This document shows, piece after piece, positions 46,901 through 57,018 of a stretch of DNA of 64,000 nt. The position numbers were made by a program, and so were the translations under genes. This DNA is from Emydura subglobosa. Taxonomy: Eukaryota; Chordata; Testudines; Chelidae. Under the pieces are notes generated by a model. The model was not told where the DNA came from. It did not search any database and saw only the letters and a program-made list of their open reading frames with translations. Position 1 is the first letter of the stretch; the number at the start of each line of letters is the position of its first letter. The stretch is from positions 1,545,461-1,609,460 of the forward strand of contig ML680005.1 in assembly GCA_007922225.1 (NCBI GenBank). Direction: 5' to 3'.

Positions 46901-47797
46901 GGAGCGATGAGCATGAAGACATTTTTTGACTCTCTAGGTAAATTAGAAACAAGAAGCTTAACACTGACGAAGGAAGTTCTCAGAGAACGGAAGGCGCTGG
47001 AGACGGCTGTGGAAGGGCTGCAGCCACAAATCAAAGCTGGCCTGATGAAGCTAGAGGAACTGAGAAGGACCCAGGAAGCTCTGGAACAGCACAGGGATGA
47101 TATGGAAGCCAATAAAGACTTTGAGTATGAGGTAGAGAAAACAGTGCCAATAAAGATAGAGGTTACTGGACATTATATAACAAACTGCATGCAGTGTCAT
47201 TACACGTGCCACTACCCCTGTACTATTCCGGATGATAGAGACAAGCATTTATGTTGTGCTATGGACAGGTCTGGACATTGCACTACTTGTCCAGGTAAAT
47301 GTCAGTGGAGCATTCACTTCAATCAAAAGTACAGGTGGGAATATAGAGTAGAAAAAGAGAAACAAACCTATGCGCAACTGAAGGAAAAGTATGAGAAGGC
47401 GTCTGGAGAGGTGATGACGACTGAGAAGATATTTGAGCAGCTTTTTCAGGAATATGCTGTGGTGGAAGAGATAGTGTTAGAGATAATTGAAAGATCATCT
47501 CGCAGCCTCCAACGCCTGCAAGAAATTGCCTTAAAACCAAACCCACTGTCCACTCCAGAACATATTGACCTGCTGATCAAGTCAGAAGAACAGGAAGCAA
47601 AGCCTGGATACCAGGAATGCATAAAATCACTGAGTAAAGTGAGTGAAACAGCTGTGATGATAACCAAGATTGCCAATAAGGAGGAATTGCTGCCGGCTGA
47701 GTCGGAAATAGCTAAGAATAGGAAGCGTGAACAGAAGTCACCTAAATTTCAAAAGCTTCGTGGAATTGGTTTCAATATACGAAATTGGTTTAACTAA
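43983..47797 (+). CDS. SNTX-like protein with FN3 and GTPase domains, exon 2 (whole remaining protein)
   Basis: The acceptor TTTTCCAG ends at 43982, and the open frame runs to TAA at 47795-47797, giving about 1303 residues with exon 1. Domains by residue: stonustoxin-like MACPF/CDC-type N-terminus, 1-265 (DQGTATHVVTAVLYGAQAFF); helical FAT-like part, 265-355; thioredoxin-like, 360-475; FN3, about 512-610 and 612-712; GTPase, about 795-1000, with P-loop GATGSGKT at 803-810 and DTPGFGD at 871-877; coiled coil, 1033-1083; Cys/His cluster, 1101-1140; coiled coil, 1154-1216. No signal peptide or membrane helix is visible, so it is probably cytosolic. Fish SNTX toxins instead end in PRY-SPRY. The G4 position reads TFADG rather than TKxD. 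A GTP-driven immune effector is an inference. The frame also opens earlier at 43907, but those codons are intronic. Confidence 0.9.
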
Positions 47798-48319
47798 TAA
47801 TAATGATGAAAATATTTAGAGCTTATTACACTTTTCAGGCTGATTCTCCATTGCATCGCACCCTATGTTGTCACTTACAGATCTGCAAAGTGGGTTCAAA
47901 TTCTGTGTCAGTTGCAACCAGGTCGGAATGATATCCACTCTGCACTCACTGTGCACAAGTGTGACACCACAAGGTGCAAGGTAAGGGGGAAATCAATCAT
48001 TTCAGCTTCAAATTGATTCCAAACTGGAACTTAAAAACCCCAATCCGCACTTTAAATCTGACATTCGTGTCTAAACCAGAAAGTGGATGGGTTTTTTCTG
48101 GCCAAGGCCACCAGGCCAAGTTCATTCTTAGTGAATCTCCACTGAAGTCAGAACAAGATCCGTTTTCAGTTCTGAATTCATTCCCAGGATGAGTGCCAGT
48201 GGATCCGTGTTCCTTATAAATGTTAGAAAAGTGAAGCACTTCCAACAGCTCCCATAGAAATCAATGAGAACAGCTGGCTCTCCCCACTTGAAAATCAGAC
48301 CTCTTGTTTTCAGATACTA
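47798..48319. other. 3' flank of the SNTX-like gene
   Basis: No AATAAA is seen close downstream. The stop is followed by TAATAATAATGATG. No other feature is recognised. Confidence 0.4.
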
Positions 48320-48546
48320 GTCTGGGACTTGGGAGACCTGGGTTCAAGTCCAGGCTCTGCAACACACTCCCTGTGTGACCTTGGGTAAGTCCCTTAGGCC
48401 CAGATCCTCAAAGGTATTTAGGCTCCGAACTTCCACTGATTTAACGTCACCCAGTGATTTCAATGGAAGTTAGGATCCAAATACTTTTGAGGATCTGGGC
48501 CTTAGTCTCTCTGTGCCTCAGTTCCCTACCTGTATAACAGAGATAC
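48320..48546 (+). repeat. MIR SINE split by a MITE
   Basis: The left part GACTTGGGAGACCTGGGTTC-AAGTCCAGGCTCTGC (tRNA-like B box) and TGTGTGACCTTGGGTAAGTC, and the right part CTCTCTGTGCCTCAGTTCCC, are MIR sequence. Between them is a 105-base insertion (48397-48501). Removing it rejoins MIR exactly. Confidence 0.85.
48397..48501. mobile_element. Palindromic Harbinger-type MITE (105 bp) with TTA duplication
   Basis: Starts GGCCCAGATCCTCAAA and ends TTTGAGGATCTGGGCC, perfect inverted ends of 16 bases. It is flanked by TTA at 48394-48396 and 48502-48504, the target-site size and sequence of PIF/Harbinger transposons. It sits inside a MIR. Confidence 0.85.
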
Positions 48547-49661
48547 CAGCACGTCCCGACCCCACAGAGGTGCATTTATCCTGGCCCCATTACAGATGGT
48601 GCTCAGATACTCTGCTGCTTCACTTTAGGCACCTGCTTTTTTCAAAATTGTGGCCAATCTTTGTAACACACACAAGGCTTCCACTTCTGACTTTGATGAG
48701 AGTGTTTCTGTCCCTACGGAGTACAGGCCTCCCTCGGGGTAGAGACATGGGCTTTTATTTTCAAAATCTGAATGATGAGAAAAAGGGTTCTAAGCTTAGG
48801 AAATTATTTGTGAACTGTCTTTGATTTAGCAAACCTGAAATATAATTTGAGAGTTTTTTATAATCCCAGAATATCCGAAGGTCCTTCTGGTCCAAGTATC
48901 TGCCCCTCTGAGGCCCTGCTGTTTTCTCCCAAAAGGTAGCACTTTTTTTTTAAACCACACATCTGCTCTAGTTCCATCTTCTCTTTGGGATTTACCTGCC
49001 CTGCTGCTCCAAACCTTTCCTTATTTCTTCTTATTCTCTCTGCATCCTGTGTCCTCCTGCATTTTACAGTATGTTCTTTTGTTTTCTTTCTTCTTTTTCT
49101 CACTTGCTTACAGCTCCTCATGTCTTTCTATCTCCCTCCAACTTAGGCCTGGCCTAAAACGATTTTTAAAGGCCCCAGTTTTTTCCTTCTGCTTCTAGTT
49201 CCTCCTTTCCAGCTCCCCCTGCAAAATATCTTCTACTGCATTTGCCTCACCAGTCTAAATTTCTCCTCCCATCCACTCCAGTACAGTCTAGGTCTCTTCC
49301 CCCATGCCTTTGCTCCCCTACACAGGTGATGAGGGGATGAGTTGCTGTTGCCACCGGGTGGCATGACGCGGGTGCTGCCGTATTTACAGGGTGGCAGCAG
49401 CATCCTTGGCAGCTGAGTTCAGACCATCTGTGGAAAGCATGGATGAAAACCCAGTGTCCTTCAACATGCCCAAAACATCAGGCCTGCTCCTTCAAACCAA
49501 GAAGTGCCTGGTAGGGCAGGACACCTGGATGTGTCAGTCCTTCCCCTGCCTATGTGAACAGTGATTAATGATTTCAGATTGCTTTGAAAATGAAACACAC
49601 TTGACATGACACTGAAAGTAGTCATAGATTCATAGCTTCTAAAGCCAACACTCCTGCTAAC
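48547..49661. other. No gene seen
   Basis: AT-rich and low-complexity parts (TTTTCTTCTTTTTCT-like around 49080). A short CR1-like end (TCATAGATTCATAGCTTCTA, about 49622-49641). No coding evidence. Confidence 0.4.
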
Positions 49662-49666
49662 ACATC

Positions 49667-50132
49667 TGTGACAGACACTGCCTGGGGCTCCCCAAAAGCA
49701 GGGGGGTGTTGGTACAACTACCATCCCGTGCAGGTCCCAAAGTGTTGTGCGTTGCCTCTGGCTCCCTATCACACCACTGTACGAGAGTTTCCCTGGTGCA
49801 GTGGGACCCAGCAACCCACCGGGGCTGAGCGGGAGGCAGTCCTGAACCCTCTGGGCATGGCAGGGCTCAACACACAGCAGTCTTGCTGATCAGGAAAGCA
49901 GTCTGGCGGCCCCTTTGGGCATGGCAGGGCTGCGTCCCTTCTGGCGGGCTCTGGGAGTGAGTCTCTCTCCTCTATTGTCCCATCCTCCTCCCACACCGGG
50001 GCTCTGCTGGGCTTTTAACCCCCACCTCCTGCCAGGGTGTGTGCAGCGTGTGTGATGGGGAGGGGTCTTTCTGGCTACTGAGAAAGCTAAGGACTCCTCA
50101 TCTGGCGGGAGGGGCAGGTACAGCCCATCACA
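49667..50132. mobile_element. Solo LTR-like insertion (466 bp)
   Basis: Begins TGTGACAGAC and ends CCATCACA. The flanks are ACATC (49662-49666) and ACGTC (50133-50137), a 5-bp duplication with one CpG-type change. Orientation is not clear. It is inserted at the edge of a CR1 fragment. Confidence 0.65.
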
Positions 50133-50137
50133 ACGTC

Positions 50138-50642
50138 CCCAAAGGAGGTTTGCTTTTTTTGCAAGTGTTACACTGTTGACTCATATTTACCTTGTGACCC
50201 ATTATAACCCCCAGATCCCTTTCTGCAGCACTCCTTTCTAGGCTGTCATTTCCCATTTTGTGTGTGTGCAACTGACTGTCCCTTCCTTGGAGTTCTTTGC
50301 ATTTCTCCTTATTGAATTTCATGCTATTCACTTCAGGACATTTCTCCAGTTTGTCCAGATCATTTTGAATTTTAATCCAATCCTCCAAAGCACTCGCAGC
50401 CCCTCCCTGCTTGGTATTGTCTGCACACGTTACAAGTGTCCTCTCTGTGCCATTATCTAAATCAGTGATGAAAATATAGAACAGAACCAGACCCAGAACT
50501 GCTCCCTGCAGGACCCCACTCTCTCTGCCCTTCCAGCTGGACTGTGAACCACTGATAACTGCTCTCTGGGAATGGTTTTCCAACCAGTTATGCACCCACC
50601 TTATAGTAGCTCCGTCTAGGCTGTGTTTCCCTAGATACACAA
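50138..50642 (-). mobile_element. CR1 LINE fragment
   Basis: On the - strand one frame (50640-50128) holds LDGATIRWVHNWLENHSQRA, a GVLQGAVLGLVLFYIFITDL block, ADNTKQGG (in place of ADDTKLGG, so the catalytic Asp pair is damaged) and MKFNKEKCKELQ. Both ends are cut. Confidence 0.85.
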
Positions 50643-51204
50643 CCTAGCATCTGGAAGGTTGTATTTCTACAGCCGTGTGTCTGGAAGCAGCTGGCTGATA
50701 TTCCCATGTCAGGGGTTCATGGCAGATTAAAGTGATCACTGGCTGGCAGCTGGGATCACGCTTAGTGCTGAGGATGTTTCACTCGTACTCGCTTATTGCC
50801 TGTGCTCATGATTTGCATTGCTGGGTGACAAGGCCAGTCCATTGCTGGGCCTGCTTTGCCTGGTTCTGATTATAACTGCGCTGGGGGCCAGGGGAGCCAA
50901 AGACTGACTGGTTTGTCTCATTGCTAAGCCTGGTTTGCCTCATTGCCAGTCGCTAATCCCTGTATCCGTTAATCAGAGTGCCAACCTGTAACTGTGTCCA
51001 GCGATCAGTATAGCCATGCGTGGTGTGTCCTGTGCCGTTACCTGTGCACTCATTGATTGCAACTCGGTTACTTTGTAGCCTGCAACAATGGTTTCATAGT
51101 GTTAATAAACACAGCTTTGATCTGAATCAAGAGTCGGTGTTGATCCTTTCCAGACGTCGGTCTGTAAGTGCACTTCAGTGTAAGGGGCTGTCCCTCGTTA
51201 CACA
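50643..51204 (+). repeat. LTR-like segment with AATAAA
   Basis: GTGTTAATAAACACAGC (about 51099-51115) followed by about 90 bases ending CCTCGTTACACA looks like the R/U5 end of an LTR. TGTAACTGTG at about 50986 could be its start, or it may begin earlier. No internal region is seen. Low certainty. Confidence 0.35.
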
Positions 51205-51685
51205 CCCTGTGTTCACTGTCACCCTGCACAGGGCTGGCACTGTCTAGTACTGTCTGTTGGTGAACATGAAATGAAGAAACTGAAGTTACTTGTCATGCCT
51301 AGAAACAAATCGTCTGATTGTAACTCTGCAAAATCAGCATAAAATCAGAACACTCTGAACCGTAAAACGTGTTTTGACTTCTATCCTTACTGCTCATTAT
51401 CAGCCTACGAACAAAATACAGGTTTCAAAATCTGCTCAACAACACAATATGGGGAACAAACAGCTTTACATGTACCTACCGTTCAGAGGTTTTTTAACCA
51501 AGTTGCATCCAGCTTGTTACTATCATAGCTTCAAACGGACATAGAGAAACACATTCACTACACAAGCATTTTATTTCCAGTTTGTACACAGTCCCACACA
51601 AATGGGAAAAGTGTTACTGCCCATCTTAGACCACCCCTGCGTGGGCTTTAGCTGTCACAATATTCAGTAAACGCTGCTAATCACA
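51205..51685. other. No gene seen
   Basis: Unassigned sequence. Nothing recognised on either strand. Confidence 0.4.
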
Positions 51686-52345
51686 GCAACACAGCCTCAC
51701 TCCCTGCTAAGCTAAATAGATCACACTCGTTAAGTCTCTCACTGTCAGGCATTTTCTCCAGCCCGTGAACCATTTGTGTGAATCTTTTCTTCAGTTTTTC
51801 AACATCCTTTTTAAAACGCTGACACCAGAACTGTGTGCAGTATCCCGCTGTCCATCTCACCATCTCCCTGTTTCTATTCACTGCTCCCGTTTATGCATCC
51901 AAGGAATGCATTTGTCCTCTGGCCACAGCACTGCACTGGGAGTGCTTTGTCGATTTTTTGTCCGTTCTGACCCCTAAGCCTTTTACAGAGACACTGCTTT
52001 CCAGGGGAAAGGCTCCCGTTCTGTAGGCAGGACCTATATGATTTGGTTCTAGCTATATGACCTTGTGTTTAGATTTGGTTTGACTGGGCCCAATTTACCT
52101 AGTGATCCAGATCGCTCTGTATGACTGCACCGTCCTCATCATCATTTCCCACCCCGCCAGTCTGTGTGTGATTCCCCCATGTTATCAGCAGTGCTTTTAT
52201 ATTTACCTCCAGAACATGGATGAGCATCAGGGCTAGCGTCAGGGCTAGTACTGACCCTGCTAGACACACCCCCTTGACAGCTACTTTTGGAGCTCTGACA
52301 CTTAGCTGGTTCTTAAACCGTTTCACAGGTGCTTTAGTGATACCT
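51686..52345 (-). mobile_element. CR1-like LINE fragment
   Basis: On the - strand, FKKDVEKLKKRFTQMVHGLE and SERLNECDLFSL (within 51881-51681) match the CR1 end region. TTTACCTCCAGAACATGGAT (about 52202-52221) is part of an older CR1 body. Strongly decayed. Confidence 0.65.
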
Positions 52346-53497
52346 TATAGTGCTAATTTTTGTACTCAAAATGTCATGTCGTGCTAAGTCCAACACCTTA
52401 CAACAGTCTAAGTGCAGAACATCTACACAGGGCTCTTTCGTCATCCAACCTTGTCATCTCCTCCAGCAGTGGAATCGGGTTCGTCGGACAAGACCTATTT
52501 TCCTGCTTTGTGCTCTCCACCATGCACCTCCTCCCGCCTGCGATCCTACAGTAGAGAAGCAGAGGTGCTCACCTGCTGGTTCACAGGCCTGTGCACTGAG
52601 GGTGTGAGCTCACACCGTATCTCCGATAGGAACGTGCACTCACCCAGAAACCTTGGAGTGTCACGTGGGTGCATCTGTCCTTCGGCTGTCAGGCGCCTGC
52701 AAGTGCTGATCAGTTAAAGTAGTCTCAGTGAATGTGGAGGTGAGTGACAGTACAGATACTCCAGATAAAAGTAAAACACCTGTGTCTGAGTTACATCAGC
52801 TTTGTGAGACTGTATTTGTCCTACCGTACAAACAGGCTGGGTGTATTTCCTGGGCGATCGGAAAAGGGACGTGCAAAGGAATCAATGGATGGGGTCATGC
52901 CCCTCCCTGCTTCTTTGGAACGTGTAAAGGGAGCCTCAGAAAGGTTCTTTTCTTTCAAACGCTGGGTTTCTTTTCACATCCGAAACATCCGCACTGTCTT
53001 CAGAGCGGTGCAGAGGCAGCGTACGGAGCTGATAGCTTAGAGGTCACTGCAACCTATGCTTCCACTGCTGCCTCTTTTTTCCACCACGGGTGAGAAATAT
53101 TAGTCCTGGTGCCGAATGCCCGGCTGGAAGGTGCTGCGGTCTGGCAGTGACCGAGGCGGTAGAGACATTGTAGGGCAGAACAGACAATAGCAGCTCCTGC
53201 CTCCCCCCGTTTCCTGGAGGACTCCGGCGACCTTTGGGGGATGTGGGATGTTACATCACCGCTTGAGGCTGAAAACGAGGCTGCCATTCTCCTCGCCCCA
53301 AGCTGAGGGGGTGGGGATGTGCTGACTCTCACCGTGTGCGATTATGCGTGGGCAGGGACTGTTATCAAGACGAGCTCCTTCCACAGCTGGCTGGCGCGCC
53401 TGGAGGCAGTGTCAGCTCATATGAATTGCTAGGAGATACATGCTTAGCTGTACCTTCCCCATTGGCCAATCAGAGCTCAGTTTCTATCTGCCTCTAA
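52346..53497. other. No gene seen
   Basis: Several short open frames without motifs. Nothing recognised. Confidence 0.4.
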
Positions 53498-53925
53498 GGG
53501 TACGTCTACACCCATGGAAGCGTGTAATGCACAGACACTGCATGCCCAGCTAGCACGAGTGTAAAGAGCAGTGCAGATGGTGAGGCACAGCACAGGGGTG
53601 TGGAGTACAGTGCCCTGCACACCTGAATCCCCAGGGTGTATATCCCACACACCCCTCTACATGCCCAAGCCATGCATCCCCCAGCTACACTGCTCTTTTT
53701 AGTAGTGCAATGTCCGACTGCCAGAGCCTTTCCTTGCCACTGGGAAAGGCTCCAGCAGTGGGGAAAGGCTCTGGCAGGGGGCAGGCAGCTGGGAAAGGCT
53801 TTGTCAGCTCCCCACTGACAGAAACTTTCCCCACTGCCTCCCTGGTGCTGCAGCCTTTGGTTGCAGCCTGTAACTAGGTGTGTATTGCCTGTACTCTACA
53901 CACCACCGTAAGTGTAGACACAACC
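53498..53925. mobile_element. MITE-like element (428 bp)
   Basis: Starts GGGTACGTCTACAC and ends GTGTAGACACAACC, imperfect inverted ends common in reptile MITEs. The interior has a local repeat (GGGAAAGGCT three times, about 53739-53799). No clear target duplication. Confidence 0.55.
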
Positions 53926-54124
53926 GAACAGGAGCGGTGTGTCCCATTCCATTCAGTGAGATGCGGTAATTTTTGTTTAAAAAATCTATATTCACTCCGG
54001 CACCGTGTCTTTGTACAGGGTCTGTTCTCGATTCCGAGTTGGTGAGGGCTTGTCTTTCCTACAGGAGAGATTACAGGAAATTCACTGTTCGATGCATCTA
54101 TGAATGCTCCGGAAGAACGGGCTG
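53926..54124. other. No gene seen
   Basis: Unassigned short gap. Confidence 0.3.
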
Positions 54125-54345
54125 GAAAATAAGTTAGCAAAATTTGTGGATGACACAGAATGATGTAGGTTGTTCAAAACCAGAGACGACTGTGAGGAAC
54201 TTCAGAGGCATCTAACAAAGACGGTGAATGAACAACACAGCTGCAAACCAAACGCGCTGTAGGTAAGTGCAAAGCGATGCACACTGGGAGGAATCGTTTC
54301 AACTCTGCATACACAGTGCAGGGCTCTAAATGAACTATAACAGCT
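54125..54345 (+). mobile_element. CR1 LINE fragment
   Basis: LANKFVDDTE (catalytic region, FVDD in place of FADD) and DDCEELQRHLTKTV give the CR1 reverse transcriptase; GCAAAGCGATGCACACTGGG matches the K-x-MHxG region. Confidence 0.7.
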
Positions 54346-55040
54346 CAGAGAAAAGCCCAAGGTGCCACTGTAGTCAGGGGAATGAAAACATCCACCCAGG
54401 GCACAGCCGTGGTCACATAAGCAAACAAAATGTTTTCACACAGCACCCACTGAGCTGCAATTCTCAGGATCATCCCTAGCACTCTTCTTAAAAGGCCTGG
54501 TGCAGAGCTGCGCCAGGAGCTAAAAAGGCACCGGTGCTCCCACACCTCAGCTGCAGGCAAGGATTGTGTGCTCTGACTCGGTGCCTGCTCATCTGTTTCC
54601 AGAAACAAGGACCAAAGTCTTCAAAAAACCCTTATTCAATCACAGGATTTATAGGCAGGCCTGGCAAGAGATGTTTGGGGCCTTGGTACATTATGTTTGC
54701 TGGGGCCCCACCTCATCCCATTTCACCCCGGTTACAGCTATTTGTGGAGGCGGGGACCAGTACAATTTCACTCCCTTACCCTCCTCAGGTCTGTGTGCCC
54801 TGGAAAAGGGGTTTGCTTATTTCACATCATTCCGTGGATGGGAACTAAAGGCGCATGTGGCAAACCAGCCTCCACATTGGTGCCTCATCTCACAAGTCAT
54901 TTTATAACAAAGGAAAGCAAATAAACTGTGCAGCCATTCTGCTGAATGACAGAAGCCGGGATGGATGGTTTTAGTGGTCCTATGAATCAACAGGAGCTGA
55001 AGGACAAACAGGTTTGTTCACCTCTTCATAGACAAATCAG
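54346..55040. other. No gene seen
   Basis: Unassigned sequence. A short GGGGCCTTGGTACATTATG piece may be repeat-derived. Confidence 0.35.
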
Positions 55041-55195
55041 TAATTGAATCACAGACTCACAGGGTTGGAAGGGACTCCAAGGGTCCTCTTGTCTAATCCC
55101 CTGCCAAAATGCAGGATTGGTTGTGTCTAAACCACCCAAGGCAGATGGCTATCCAGCCTCCTTTTGAAAACCTCCAGTGAAGCAGCTTTCTCTGG
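55041..55195 (-). mobile_element. CR1 LINE 3' end
   Basis: CACAGGGTTGGAAGGGACTC followed by CTTGTCTAATCCCCTGC is the complement of a CR1 3' end. It borders the Polinton capsid fragment. Confidence 0.7.
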
Positions 55196-55202
55196 TTGGT
55201 GT

Positions 55203-56177
55203 CTATTCACCATCCACACACAAGGCCACAAAGTAAATACTGTAATGTTTAAAGTGAAAGGGGTTTCTAGTGGAACTTCCACTAAAGGCATCGTTATCCA
55301 CAAACCCTAAGACAAGCATTTCAGGTAACTGTCCCAAGAACAGGTTCTCCTGGTTACTGACCCTGTTGCTTGCGTGGATGCTAAACAAACACTTTCAGTC
55401 CCACACGGTCCACTGGGTATTTAGCATTAGAGGTAAGCAGGGCCTCCGCGTGCCCCAGACAGATGCCTGGGGCCACCCGTGCTTTCTTCATAAAAAGGGA
55501 CGCTGATACAATGTGTAGTTTATAGCCTTTGGCCGCATCACCAATGAAGCAGAAGGTGTCTTTACTGAGCGTCAGTTTAATTTTTACATTCACGCTGTTC
55601 AGTAAAAGTTTTTCTTGTAAAAACAGGTCGCTGTGTAGGTGGCACAGCAGCTCTATCATCCTGCTCAGGGCCGTCAGGTTTGCCCGCCTCCCAAAGCCTA
55701 GATTCTCACCATCCAGTTCCATTGCTTCATGTTATCTAGGAGTGTGTTTGTAAAACAGGCCAGCTGAAAATTGCATGGCCAGAGTGTCGTCGTAATTGAG
55801 CACCGATTCTATAAAGGCCCTGTAAGGGTAACTGTTGTTGCTTTGGCTTACAATGTGGTCTCCCAGCGTGACATCCAAATCACTGAAAACAGACTCTGGG
55901 GGTAATTCACCAGGCCCATCTTGGTGCCCCTGGCGATCTCGGTTCCATCTCCTTTTACAATCTTGCAGCAAAGATACATCAGTGCGCTGTTTAAATCCAT
56001 ATAATCTATGCCATTCCCTGCTATGAAAACGTCAATGGGGGCAGCCTCCGTAACGGCCGATAGAAGCGTCACCTCGATGTCGATGCTTTTCTCAATGCTG
56101 ATCTGCATAGGTGCTATTTGGAACAAGACTAGTTCGGATGTGGTGCGCTCTTCAGACTCGCAGTGAACAAAAGCCAT
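55203..56177 (-). pseudogene. Polinton/Maverick major capsid protein, broken
   Basis: ATG at 56177-56175 (MAFVHCESEERTTSEL) starts a frame with GNGIDYMDLNSALMYL. It shifts near 55890 to QSNNSYPYRAFIESVLNYDD, and shifts again near 55735 to LDGENLGFGRRANL, HSDLFLQEKLLLNSVNVKI and AHAEALL-like parts. The end (VLGFVDNDAFSGSSTRNPF, about 55290) is in a further frame. This block order is that of the double-jelly-roll major capsid protein of Polinton/adintovirus-type elements. At least three frameshifts make it inactive. The left end is cut by a CR1. Confidence 0.8.
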
Positions 56178-56259
56178 GTTGATTAAAGTATCTCTTTTAC
56201 CAGGTGGAGAGTGTCTCCTATTTCTCTCACACTTCCCCATTGTTCTTTCATTTATGCCC

Positions 56260-56695
56260 AGCCCTGCACATCAAAGCCCGTATTCTAAAGGGTTTCAGGG
56301 GACCCATGCGTCATGGTCATTTCTCTTTCTCTTCCTCCTTTTAATGACCATGAGTCCCAATCCCTCTTGTGCAGATGGATTGAGGAATGGGCTGATGTAC
56401 ATTGCATATGTACATGTTCATGGGTTCTCTTCTCCAGAACAGCGGGGGAGACGTGGCCTACCACATCTCTAGCTATGTTTTGAGCGGCAGTTTTTACGTG
56501 GGGTTTAATAATCTCTAGCCCCCTCCTCAAAAGTGGTATGGCTTTTCAAAAGATGCTATGGAATCTTCTGCCCACACCAGATCCGTACGACCCTAACCCT
56601 AACCCATGATATCCAGGAAGGATGTATCCAGCCTCGTCTTTGTAATAGTTGCTGTAGACGGTGGGGTCGCCGTAATTTTTTAGAGTCACCTGTGT
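56260..56695 (-). pseudogene. Polinton/Maverick small capsid-type protein, broken
   Basis: On the - strand just upstream of the major capsid gene: a Gly-rich part (HGLGLGSYGSGVGRRFHSIF), an in-frame stop at about 56555, then KAIPLLRRGLEIIKPHVKTA and IARDVVGHVS. A Gly-rich start followed by an amphipathic helix resembles the minor (protein VI-like) capsid protein that precedes the major capsid gene in Polintons. Assignment rests on position and these words. Confidence 0.55.
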
Positions 56696-56754
56696 GTTTT
56701 GCTTTCTAGAAGCCTCGTTCTCTCTGGGAACGCGGGTGCAGCTTGATGATCGCC

Positions 56755-57018
56755 TTGCTTTACAGGGCCTTTATGGAATCGGTGCTCAATTACGTCGACA
56801 ACACTATGGCCACACAATTTTTGGCTGGCCTGTTTTACAAATACACTCCCAGATAACATGAAGCAATGGAACTGGATGGTGAGAATGTAGGCTGTGGGAG
56901 GCGGGCAAACCTGACGGCCCTGAGCAGGATGATAGAGCTGCTGTGCCATCTACACAGCGACCTGTTTTTACAAGAAAACGACGTGGATGTGAAAATTAAA
57001 CTGACGCTCAGAAAAGAC
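56755..57018 (+). pseudogene. Inverted partial copy of the Polinton major capsid gene
   Basis: On the + strand, LYRAFMESVLNYVDNTMATQF then MELDGENVGCGRRANLTALS and VKIKLTLRKD match the middle of the - strand capsid fragment (55570-55830). It ends exactly where the LTR at 57019 begins. Confidence 0.75.

Noticed and set aside
44258..47676. Several - strand frames across exon 2
   Set aside because: All are shadows of the 3815-base coding exon and none has family motifs.
56590..56610. Telomere-like CCCTAACCCTAACCC
   Set aside because: On the - strand it encodes Gly-Leu-Gly-Leu-Gly in the Polinton small capsid frame; only two and a half units are present.
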